DNA of 14,259 bases from DAOUMF01 sp034411955 (GTDB lineage Bacteria; Chloroflexota; Dehalococcoidia; SM23-28-2; RBG-16-64-32). The number at the start of each line of letters is the position of its first letter. The first letter of the stretch is position 1. The position numbers were made by a program, and so were the translations under genes. Shown here piece by piece: positions 1 to 5,375 of the stretch. The DNA is taken from the NCBI GenBank assembly GCA_034411955.1, contig DAOUMF010000213.1:1-14259 (forward strand), read 5' to 3'. The notes beneath the pieces are model-generated. The model was not told the DNA's origin, ran no database searches, and saw nothing but the letters and a program-made list of their open reading frames with translations.

Positions 1-688
1 ACACGATCTTGGAGCCGTGGTGCAGGAAGACCCCGTAGCCCCGGCAGCTCATGAAGAAGGGAATCGGTATGTAGTTGACCGTCGACATTAGCCCGCCCGT
101 GGGGTCGCGCGCCCAGGAGACGATGCGCTGGCCGCGCTTCTCGAACGGGCCGAACTGCTCCCCCAGGCCATACAGCCGATCGTCCGGCGCCAGCGAGAGT
201 GAGTCGTGGAAGGCCACGCGGCCGCGGCCGTCCAGCGAGAACCCCAGCGGCAGCACGAATGGCACCCGCAGCAGGCGGGCGTCCGCCGAGGGCTCCGCCA
301 GGACGCGTCCGTCGGCGTCCTCCACCGTCATCGCCCAGCGCGAGCGCGCCAACCTCACCCTCAGCGAGCCGCTGTCCAGCACGAGAGCGCCTTCGTCCTC
401 GCTCAGCCGCGGCTGGTAGCGCCGGTGGGCGCCCTCCACCAGCATCCGCGAGTCCACCGGCGGCTCGTCGTCCCGCCAGGCGCGCAAGCGGAACACCTCC
501 GGCGAGACGAAGGCCAGCTCCGCCCGCATGGTCTCCCCGCCCTCGGTGCGCGCCTCCAGCCGCACGCCACCCTCAACCGGCCGGTCTTGGGCGATGGTGG
601 AGACGTAGTCGTAGCTACGCTGAGGGTCGGCGAATATCGGTGTCCAGTCGTCGGCGAACTCGCGCAGGCTGCCGCCCGGTGTGACCAT
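1..688 (-). CDS. GH31 family alpha-glycosidase, N-terminal part (cut by window edge)
   Basis: The first 229 residues of a glycoside hydrolase family 31 enzyme (alpha-glucosidase/alpha-xylosidase type) are visible; the frame is open to base 1. Family members hydrolyse terminal alpha-linked glucose or xylose and are usually 650-800 residues, so the (beta/alpha)8 barrel with both catalytic aspartates lies outside. What is seen is the N-terminal beta-sandwich, ending in hallmark segments: RLYGLGEQFG (about 171-180), a KRG motif (184-186) and IPFFMSCRGYGVF (209-221). The ATG at 688 is chosen for its AGGAGG ribosome-binding site at 693-698. No signal peptide is seen, so a cytoplasmic enzyme acting on imported oligosaccharides is inferred. 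Substrate cannot be told from this part. A candidate promoter lies at 717-745. Confidence 0.9.
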   Translation of the reverse strand, partial: MVTPGGSLREFADDWTPIFADPQRSYDYVSTIAQDRPVEGGVRLEARTEGGETMRAELAFVSPEVFRLRAWRDDEPPVDSRMLVEGAHRRYQPRLSEDEGALVLDSGSLRVRLARSRWAMTVEDADGRVLAEPSADARLLRVPFVLPLGFSLDGRGRVAFHDSLSLAPDDRLYGLGEQFGPFEKRGQRIVSWARDPTGGLMSTVNYIPIPFFMSCRGYGVFLHHGSKIV

Positions 689-716
689 GATCCCTCCTAG
701 CTCAGATTCGAGCCGT

Positions 717-745
717 ATGCTAGCACGCGGCCCGAGGTGCCACAA
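717..745 (-). promoter_or_regulatory. Candidate sigma-70 type promoter of the GH31 gene
   Basis: On the minus strand TTGTGG (740-745) and TAGCAT (717-722) are separated by 17 bases, with an extended -10 TGC directly upstream of the -10 box. Transcription would begin near 710, about 20 bases before the ATG at 688. Each box matches consensus only partly. Confidence 0.45.
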
Positions 746-801
746 TGGAGCGGGCCATAGCCGCAATCCCCGCCGACCGAAGGCGGCTCCGGTCGATGTA
801 G

Positions 802-821
802 CGGAGGCGCTCAGGCCTCCG
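802..821. repeat. Short palindrome (REP-like hairpin)
   Basis: CGGAGGC and GCCTCCG form a 7-bp stem around the loop GCTCAG. No T-run follows on either strand, so it is not a convincing intrinsic terminator. The same stem core recurs in the hairpin at 8652-8695, which suggests a dispersed repeat. The rest of 689-866 shows no gene. Confidence 0.5.
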
Positions 822-866
822 TGCTTCTAGTGGCGACCTGAAGGGGCGGTTATCCCGATGACACAC

Positions 867-1019
867 CTAAACTGGCAAGACGCCTAGAACCTTCCCGCAC
901 TTGTCGTTGAAGCAATAGACTACGATGACATCGCGAATGCCAGAGACCCCGATTAGTCCCTTCTTGTCCCCTTTCAGATTGTTCCCGACAACCGTTCCAC
1001 AATGTGGGCACTTCGCCAT
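867..1019 (-). CDS. Small zinc-ribbon protein (50 aa), third gene of the vapBC cassette
   Basis: This is a 50-residue ORF starting MAKCPHCGTVV and ending GKVLGVLPV. It carries CPHC at residues 4-7 and CFNDKC at 36-41, two cysteine pairs consistent with one structural zinc site (zinc ribbon or treble clef). The ATG at 1019 has a near-perfect AGGAGG, separated by six bases, and that site overlaps the TAG stop of the PIN-like toxin gene upstream. Translation is therefore probably coupled to the toxin gene, and the gene belongs to the same transcript. I do not recognise a named family; similar small CPxC proteins of unknown role occur in many bacteria. A role in modulating the toxin, or simply a passenger, is speculation. 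Confidence 0.72.
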   Translation of the reverse strand: MAKCPHCGTVVGNNLKGDKKGLIGVSGIRDVIVVYCFNDKCGKVLGVLPV

Positions 1020-1029
1020 GCGGCACCTC

Positions 1030-1419
1030 CTAGAGTTTCAGGTCTCGATAGCTGCTGGTTATGCGCCCAGTTGGAGACAAGAACCGCGCGAACGGTCGGC
1101 CTAGATTCTGGTCAATATCTTCTAGCCACGACCATTTGACCAACAGAAGCCACAGAACATCGGCGAGATGCTCCTCGCCTTTGGTCAGGTATACGATGCC
1201 TACTTTGGCATCTTCTATTGCTTTCCGTTCACGAGGGACTTGCAGCATTCGCTTATTACAGCTAAACACCAACCAACCATAATGCCCTGCCCGTTCTAGC
1301 CACCACGGGTCAGGCTTGCCTGCCCACCCCACTTCAAAAATAGACTTCGCTGGTTTAGCGACGAGACTGAGTGCTTTGGGTACTCTTGTGCCGATGTCCT
1401 CGTCGCAGAGTAGGATCAC
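1030..1419 (-). CDS. VapC45-like PIN-domain toxin (probable ribonuclease)
   Basis: A 129-residue PIN-like protein, probably the toxin of a type II pair. PIN toxins are Mg-dependent endoribonucleases held inactive by their cognate antitoxin. The N-terminus MILLCDEDIGTRVPKAL matches the first strand and acidic motif of the PIN-like families (D6, E7, D8). D37 in KPDPWW and the segment VFSCNKRML (51-59) follow the family order, then GIVYLT (74-79). Where many relatives have an aspartate after the second core strand, N55 stands here. Length and arrangement, with a MerR-HTH/DUF433 partner of about 240 residues directly upstream, agree with Mycobacterium tuberculosis VapC45/VapB45 as I recall them. 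Its ATG lies inside the antitoxin stop (ATGA, 4-base overlap). Confidence 0.75.
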   Translation of the reverse strand: MILLCDEDIGTRVPKALSLVAKPAKSIFEVGWAGKPDPWWLERAGHYGWLVFSCNKRMLQVPRERKAIEDAKVGIVYLTKGEEHLADVLWLLLVKWSWLEDIDQNLGRPFARFLSPTGRITSSYRDLKL

Positions 1420-2138
1420 GCCGCAATCTTGTCCGCGTACTTCAAGACCCGTTCTACTAGCTGCGCATCCAACTGGAGGTCATCTGCGATAAAGCTAATG
1501 TTGTCCTTCGGATCGGCCTTCCAACGCCTATAGATGGCACCTACGGTCACGCCGCGCCCGTCGATTGTCGGTAGACCTGCGGCATAGAGAGGGTCAACGA
1601 CTATTGGGATTTCCTTGCCGATTGGATACCAGCGGGCGGCTAGTTGGTGCTTGAATTCGAGTTCGCTCAGCCGTTGCTCCACTACCTTGCGCGTGCGCTC
1701 TTCAAGGAGCCCTGGCAAGCTGAATTGTTGCAGCCTATCGACCGACTGAGCGAGCTTCTGTTCCTTTAGCCAGCGCACTACATGGTGACCAGCCGATTCT
1801 AGCTCGGCGTGCGCGAATGGGTATTCTCTGCCGGACTCAACTCTCAGATTCGCATGTGCGTCCCTGATCACGTCGAGCTTCAGGTGGCTTATCTTACGAA
1901 AATCAGATGCAACTACGATCTCAACGAGTTGCAGGAAAGATACAAGTGAGGTCGTGGTGTCTTTAGGGCCAAAGACCGGCGGGCGCCGCCAATCTGGAAA
2001 GCGTCGATCAGGTGCGTATCCATGCAGCCAGCGCCGCACCGTGATGGGGGCCACATGAGCGAGACGGCCAGCCTCTCCGATGGTATACATGGGCTGGGTG
2101 CGCCAGCCGTCACCGTGGCCGGGGAGGAATTCAGACAT
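1416..2138 (-). CDS. VapB45-like antitoxin with MerR-type HTH and DUF433 domain
   Basis: A 240-residue protein with two recognisable parts. An N-terminal MerR-like helix-turn-helix (YTIGEAGRLAHVAPITVRRWL, about 18-38) probably binds DNA. A C-terminal DUF433 domain (about 180-240) carries the typical core AAGLPTIDGRGVTVGAIYRRW. This combination next to a PIN-like gene defines the VapB45 type of antitoxin. It should bind and neutralise the toxin encoded immediately downstream and repress its own promoter. The ATG at 2138 is preferred over the internal Met at residue 17 because GGAGG stands nine bases upstream, whereas the internal Met has none. An inverted repeat at 2149-2174 covers that ribosome-binding site and is the natural candidate operator. 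Base composition is clearly lower in GC than the flanking core genes. Confidence 0.78.
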   Translation of the reverse strand: MSEFLPGHGDGWRTQPMYTIGEAGRLAHVAPITVRRWLHGYAPDRRFPDWRRPPVFGPKDTTTSLVSFLQLVEIVVASDFRKISHLKLDVIRDAHANLRVESGREYPFAHAELESAGHHVVRWLKEQKLAQSVDRLQQFSLPGLLEERTRKVVEQRLSELEFKHQLAARWYPIGKEIPIVVDPLYAAGLPTIDGRGVTVGAIYRRWKADPKDNISFIADDLQLDAQLVERVLKYADKIAA

Positions 2139-2148
2139 GACGAATCGC

Positions 2149-2174
2149 CTCCATTCTGTTATGCTCGAATGGAG
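2149..2174. promoter_or_regulatory. Inverted repeat over the vapB ribosome-binding site (candidate operator or RNA hairpin)
   Basis: Perfect 8-base arms CTCCATTC (2149-2156) and GAATGGAG (2167-2174) flank a 10-base AT-rich centre. The left arm contains most of the GGAGG used by the antitoxin start at 2138. As DNA it suits a dimeric MerR-like HTH protein; as RNA it would sequester the ribosome-binding site. A second imperfect palindrome with ATCCTG/CAGGAT arms lies at 2188-2205. Binding by the antitoxin is inference. Confidence 0.55.
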
Positions 2175-2187
2175 CTAGCGGGTAGTG

Positions 2188-2205
2188 ATCCTGCGGCCAC
2201 AGGAT
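2188..2205. promoter_or_regulatory. Second palindrome upstream of vapB
   Basis: ATCCTG (2188-2193) and CAGGAT (2200-2205) pair around CGGCCA, giving an 18-base palindrome with one central mismatch pair. It lies 13 bases beyond the first inverted repeat, in the non-coding gap between vapB and the insertion sequence, and could be a second operator half. Confidence 0.35.
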
Positions 2206-2241
2206 GGCTATCCCAACGTCTTGTCCTCACGGTAAGTATAC

Positions 2242-2445
2242 ATGACCACAGATCGCCGCAAACACGAAGATACCAGTGTCTCTCTGCATCCTCTGGGCTT
2301 TGAGGAAGCGATAGCAGCACTCGCCCATGCTCCTAAGCGTAAGGGTTCTCAGGCTGCGGAGTCTGGCAGAACCAAAGCAGCCGCCCCTGAGTCTCGCCCA
2401 TCAAAGCGGCGAACCGCTCGGCGTCGGAAACCTTCCGACGGTTGA
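2242..2445 (+). CDS. Possible 67-aa passenger protein inside the IS, convergent with the transposase
   Basis: A short ORF with the phrase VSLHPLGFEEAIAALAHAP (about 13-31) followed by a Lys/Arg/Ala-rich tail. I recall small proteins with an LxPLxFEEAlxxLL-type core beside IS1595-like transposases in several phyla, which is the main reason for listing it; that is memory, not a search. Its last 113 bases overlap the 3' end of the transposase gene in antisense. Its ATG lies within the left terminal repeat, and only a weak ribosome-binding site (GGTAAG) precedes it. It could be a shadow of the transposase at its C-terminal end, but the conserved-looking core (2278-2334) lies outside the transposase gene. 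Function unknown. Confidence 0.45.
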   Translation: MTTDRRKHEDTSVSLHPLGFEEAIAALAHAPKRKGSQAAESGRTKAAAPESRPSKRRTARRRKPSDG

Positions 2446-3292
2446 ACCTGTAGTCGAACTCGCTCAGGTATTCCGGCAGGTGCCCCTCTGTAACGTGGTG
2501 GAACACACCGTAGATGCCCCGCTTTAGCAGGCTCCAAGCGTTCTCAATGGCCTGGGTGTGGATGTTGTCACCGGTTATGTAGGTGTCCTCGTGGCGCACC
2601 CTGTCGTGGGGCAAGTGGCGGCTTATCCCGCCGTAGAGGAATGATTCATCGGTGATGAGATGGGACCGCTCAGGGTCGATGTTCTCTAGGATCGTGGCCT
2701 GAACCCGCTTCTTGTCGATGGGCTTTATCACTATCGTGCGGACGCGGCCATCCCGCTCGATCATCCCGAACACCGGCACCTTCTTGCGCTTGGCATCACT
2801 GACGGCCTGCGGCATCGTCCCGCGCTTGTCGGCGGGGTGACGGCGGGGCCTGCCGCCGATGTAGGTCTCGTCGGCTTCGATGGTGCCGGTGAACGGCAGA
2901 GAACCCTTGTCCCGCATCGCCTCACGGACTCGGTGACACATGAACCATGCCGATTTGTAGGTAACGTCTAGCTGGCGGTGTAGCTGGTGGGCGCTGATGC
3001 CCTTCTTGGAGGCGCACATCAGGTATATCGCGGCGAACCACTTGTTTAGGGGAATCTTGGAGTCCTCGAAGATGGTGCCGACAGTGGCTGTGAACTGCCG
3101 CCGACATGCCTTGCAGCGGTAGAGGGAGCGGACGGCGTTCTTAGTCTCTGACCGGCGCGTGATCTTCCACGGCTCGCCAGCGCCGCACTTGGGGCAGATC
3201 GGGCCTTCCGGCCAGCGCATCCGCTCTAGGTATTCGCGGCACTGGTCGTCGCTCCATCGCAGGACTTTGAGGAATGAGGCTTGCGCATCCAT
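2333..3292 (-). CDS. IS1595 family (ISXO2-like) transposase
   Basis: An apparently complete 319-residue DDE-type transposase. An N-terminal zinc ribbon (C33, C36, C60, C63) is followed by a helical segment typical of the family. The RNase H-like core starts at GTIEADETYIGG (D141), continues with HLITDES (D215) and reaches IENAWSLLKRGIYGVFHH, where N251 stands 36 residues after the second Asp and K257 follows. This is the DDN pattern of the IS1595 group. The reading frame opens five codons earlier, at 3307, but the ATG at 3292 is preferred: GGAGGG lies seven bases upstream of it and the promoter start fits. No frameshift or truncation is seen, so the enzyme may be active. It probably brought in, or moved next to, the neighbouring toxin-antitoxin genes. 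Confidence 0.93.
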   Translation of the reverse strand: MDAQASFLKVLRWSDDQCREYLERMRWPEGPICPKCGAGEPWKITRRSETKNAVRSLYRCKACRRQFTATVGTIFEDSKIPLNKWFAAIYLMCASKKGISAHQLHRQLDVTYKSAWFMCHRVREAMRDKGSLPFTGTIEADETYIGGRPRRHPADKRGTMPQAVSDAKRKKVPVFGMIERDGRVRTIVIKPIDKKRVQATILENIDPERSHLITDESFLYGGISRHLPHDRVRHEDTYITGDNIHTQAIENAWSLLKRGIYGVFHHVTEGHLPEYLSEFDYRFNRRKVSDAERFAALMGETQGRLLWFCQTPQPENPYA

Positions 3293-3313
3293 CGTGCTAC
3301 CCTCCATACTCCA

Positions 3314-3342
3314 AGAGTAGCACAGATGGTTTTGTGTGTCAA
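3314..3342 (-). promoter_or_regulatory. Promoter of the IS1595 transposase
   Basis: On the minus strand a perfect TTGACA (3337-3342) is followed after exactly 17 bases by TACTCT (3314-3319), with an extended TGC just upstream of the -10. The predicted start near 3307 is just upstream of the GGAGG serving the ATG at 3292. The -35 lies within the right terminal repeat. Confidence 0.6.
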
Positions 3343-3392
3343 GTACCTAATCGCCCCTGAAGGTCGCCGCTACACGGGCCTTGAAGCGCGCT

Positions 3393-4046
3393 CTAGACGC
3401 CTCCCAGCAGGTACGCCTCCACCCGCGGGTCGTCCAGGCGCTCCACCACCAGGTCGGCCTCTCGCAGCTTCTCCGGCGGGCGGGTGGTGGCCACGCCGAC
3501 GCAGCCCATGCCCGCCGCCTTGCCTCCCTCTATCCCCTCGGGGGCGTCCTCCAGCACCACGCAGTCCGCGGGCGGCACGCCCAGCCGCTTCGACGCCGCC
3601 AGGAAGCCCTCCGGGTGCGGCTTCCCCCGCCGCGCGTCCTCGGCCCCGACCACGACGTCGAAAGCCCCGGCGAGCCCCAGGGAGCCCAGGATCAGGTCGA
3701 TATTGGCCCGCGGCGTGGACGACACGATGGCCATCGGCACGCCCGCTGCGCCCAGGCGACGCACCAGCTCGGCCGCTCCCGGCAGCGCCTCCACCTTCCC
3801 GGCGATCAGCTCCCGGAAGAGCTCCTCCTTCCGCTGCGCCAGTCGCTCCACCTCCGCGGGCGGCAGTTCGCCGAGCAGCCGGCGCAGGATCGCCTCATTG
3901 CGCAGCCCAAAGAGGTTCCGAAACTCGTCGAAGCCTATTTCCCGGCCGGACTCCGTCAGCAGCCTGCGATACGCCTCGTAGTGAAAGCGGGTGCTGTCCA
4001 CCAGCACCCCGTCCAGGTCCCACAGAACCGCGGTCGCGGCCGTCAT
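3393..4046 (-). CDS. HAD-superfamily phosphatase/phosphomutase, beta-phosphoglucomutase-like
   Basis: A 217-residue haloacid dehalogenase-fold hydrolase of the subfamily with an alpha-helical cap. Motif I WDLDGVLVDS supplies the nucleophile D10 and the acid/base D12. Motif II is IVSST (about 104-108), the motif III lysine sits in RRGKPHPEGF, and motif IV is VVLEDAPEGIEGG. Members dephosphorylate sugar phosphates, phosphoglycolate and similar metabolites or isomerise glucose phosphates; the substrate cannot be read from sequence. It is the last gene of the long minus-strand operon, 32 bases after the Gfo/Idh gene, and has no clear ribosome-binding site, which suggests coupling. The accessory island starts right after its stop. 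Next to a sugar oxidoreductase and near a GH31 gene, a role in sugar metabolism is plausible. Confidence 0.9.
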   Translation of the reverse strand: MTAATAVLWDLDGVLVDSTRFHYEAYRRLLTESGREIGFDEFRNLFGLRNEAILRRLLGELPPAEVERLAQRKEELFRELIAGKVEALPGAAELVRRLGAAGVPMAIVSSTPRANIDLILGSLGLAGAFDVVVGAEDARRGKPHPEGFLAASKRLGVPPADCVVLEDAPEGIEGGKAAGMGCVGVATTRPPEKLREADLVVERLDDPRVEAYLLGGV

Positions 4047-4078
4047 TCGTGAAGGGCCATGATCTGGGCCGCCGATCC

Positions 4079-5170
4079 CTAGCCCATCTCCGCCAGCGCC
4101 ACCGGCCGGCCCTCTCTCGCCGCACGGTGGGCCGCCAGCGAGAACCGCAGCACCTCACGCCCCTCCTCGGCCGAGAGCTGCGGCTGACCGCCCTCCCGCA
4201 CGGCGCGCACGAAGGCCCGGCTGGCCTGCACGAAGCCGGACGCCCAGTCGGTCTCCACGTCCTCGATGGCCTGCGTCTCGCCGTCCCGATAGACAACCAG
4301 CGGCGGGCCGGGCAGCATCTCCCCGGAGCAGCGGTTGACCCAGATGAGCCCTCGCGTGCCCGTCAGCTCCAGCCATTCGTCGTTGGGGTAATACTTGGAG
4401 CGCACCATCAGCTCAGGGGAGGTCACGGTCTCCCAGAAGCCGAAACGGGGGCCGCCCGAGTGGCGCCAGACGAGGGCCGCCGGGCTGTCCAGGGCCATCC
4501 CCGGCCCCACCTCCACCTGCTCGATCCAGGCGAAGACGCTCTCCACAGCGCCCAGGAAGTACATAGCGATGGAGAAGATGTGGTACCCGTGGTCGAAGAT
4601 CATGGGGCCGCCGCCGCACTCCTCCTCGCTGAGCCGCCAGGCCCAGGCGCTCACGGGCACCTGCCAGCCGTGGCGGGGGTTGCCGCCGATGACCTTCACC
4701 CGCAGCGATAGCGGCTCGCCGATGGCGCCTTCATCCAGCAGTTCTTTCGCCCGCACGTAGGGCGGGTAGTAGCGAAAGTTCTCGAACACACGGAACACCC
4801 GGTCCGAACGCCGCGCCGCCGCCACGATGGCGTCGGCCTCCTCCAGGCTCACCGCCATCGGCTTCTGAAGAGAGACGTGCTTGCCGGCTCCCAGCGCCGC
4901 CACCGCCATCTCCGCGTGGAAGCGGTGGGGTGTCAGCACCTCCACCGCGTCCAGCTTCGGGTCCGCCAGCATCTCCCGATAGTCGGTGAAGCTGCGGCCC
5001 GCGCCCCACTCGCGAGCGCGGTCCGCCGCCACCTGGCCGTCCGTGTCGCACACGGCGTACAGCTCGGCGTCGGCGGCCTGCCCTGAGCCCGTCGAAGGAT
5101 CCCGGTAGCCCAGCGCGTGCAGGTCGGCAATCCGCCCGGCGCCGATGAAACCGACTCGCAGTCTAGTCAT
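4079..5170 (-). CDS. Gfo/Idh/MocA family NAD(P)-dependent oxidoreductase
   Basis: A 363-residue dehydrogenase. The N-terminal Rossmann fold shows GFIGAGRIADLH (7-18), the hinge motif appears as LQKPMA (K103, normally EKP), and the C-terminal alpha/beta domain has GGGPMIFDHGYH, with D193 and H197 as expected catalytic residues. Family members oxidise hydroxyl groups of sugars, inositols and related compounds; the exact substrate is unknown. The segment DPSTGSGQA (24-32), between the first helix and second strand, is encoded by a dispersed-repeat sequence (5076-5098) and looks like an in-frame insertion in a loop. The ATG at 5170 uses an AGGAG that belongs to the duplicated copy of the mutM 3' end just upstream. 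Followed by the HAD gene; probably the same operon. Confidence 0.92.
   Translation of the reverse strand: MTRLRVGFIGAGRIADLHALGYRDPSTGSGQAADAELYAVCDTDGQVAADRAREWGAGRSFTDYREMLADPKLDAVEVLTPHRFHAEMAVAALGAGKHVSLQKPMAVSLEEADAIVAAARRSDRVFRVFENFRYYPPYVRAKELLDEGAIGEPLSLRVKVIGGNPRHGWQVPVSAWAWRLSEEECGGGPMIFDHGYHIFSIAMYFLGAVESVFAWIEQVEVGPGMALDSPAALVWRHSGGPRFGFWETVTSPELMVRSKYYPNDEWLELTGTRGLIWVNRCSGEMLPGPPLVVYRDGETQAIEDVETDWASGFVQASRAFVRAVREGGQPQLSAEEGREVLRFSLAAHRAAREGRPVALAEMG
5076..5098 (-). repeat. Dispersed-repeat fragment inside the Gfo/Idh gene
   Basis: On the minus strand CCTTCGACGGGCTCAGGGC and the following AGGC encode the PSTGSGQA loop in frame. I recognise this as a common short repeat (TTCGACxGGCTCAGG type) scattered through several GC-rich bacterial genomes; that is from memory. 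It contributes about eight residues absent from typical relatives. Confidence 0.6.
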
Positions 5171-5177
5171 GGCCTCG

Positions 5178-5216
5178 CTACTCCTGGCACTTCCGGCAGA
5201 AGTTGGTGATCCGCTG
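5178..5216 (-). repeat. 39-bp direct repeat, copy next to the Gfo/Idh gene
   Basis: This is identical over 39 bases to 5337-5375, the last 12 codons plus stop of mutM. This copy is not translated as part of mutM but supplies the AGGAG ribosome-binding site of the Gfo/Idh gene. The offset between copies is 159 bases. Confidence 0.95.
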
Positions 5217-5336
5217 GCGTTGTGTCATTCTGAGCGCCGACCAGGCCCGCTCGGAAGCGTCGCGATGGCCGCGAAGGAATCTTGGGTGGGGTAGACGATC
5301 GATCTCGTGGTTCGCCTTAAGCTGCATGCAGGTTAC
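5217..5336. repeat. 120-bp insert between the two 39-bp repeats, with a dispersed-repeat core
   Basis: This insert separates mutM from the duplicate of its own 3' end. Its core (about 5222-5295) begins TGTCATTCTGAGCGC and continues to GCGAAGGAATCTTGGGTGGG. The pattern CATTCTGAGCG...GAAG-AATCT is one I recall as a widespread non-coding repeat of GC-rich and environmental bacteria. It also holds the palindrome CTGCATGCAG (5322-5331). No ORF is apparent. Confidence 0.6.
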
Positions 5337-5375
5337 CTACTCCTGGCACTTCCGGCAGAAGTTGGTGATCCGCTG
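5337..5375 (-). repeat. 39-bp direct repeat, copy forming the mutM 3' end
   Basis: It encodes the last 12 residues of the Fpg protein, QRITNFCRKCQE, and the TAG stop, including two of the four zinc cysteines. The repeat begins precisely at the stop codon on the minus strand's 3' side and is followed on that strand by the 120-bp insert. Confidence 0.95.

Larger units (their letters stand above)
2239..3345 (-). mobile_element. IS1595-type insertion sequence (approximate ends)
   Basis: The element is defined by an intact transposase gene and a pair of short imperfect inverted ends. The left end reads TACATGACCACA (2239-2250). The right end, on the minus strand, reads TACTTGACACACA (3345-3333). 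They agree at all but one position, plus a one-base gap. The right end contains the -35 box of the transposase promoter, as is common in insertion sequences. I could not find a convincing 8-base target duplication, so the true ends may extend several bases outward. The length of about 1.1 kb is normal for the family. Confidence 0.5.

Noticed and set aside
199..700. Two plus-strand frames at the left edge
   Set aside because: They lie opposite the GH31 N-terminal region, whose motifs and ribosome-binding site are clear; their products are Arg/Pro/Ala-rich.
1061..1282. Plus-strand ORF opposite the VapC45-like toxin
   Set aside because: No domain, no ribosome-binding site and fully antisense to a recognisable PIN-like gene.
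2235..2240. TATACT on the minus strand as the vapB -10 box
   Set aside because: It lies at the edge of the IS end, has no good -35 at a normal distance and would give a leader of about 90 bases; too weak to list as a feature.
2231..3360. 8-base target-site duplication at the IS ends
   Set aside because: I compared flanks at several possible end positions and found no convincing identical octamer; the ends are either eroded or misplaced by a few bases.
3281..4711. Long plus-strand open frame opposite the HAD and Gfo/Idh genes
   Set aside because: Its product is a low-complexity Pro/Arg/Ala-rich string without domains; the opposite strand encodes two clear families with all motifs. It is a by-product of high GC.
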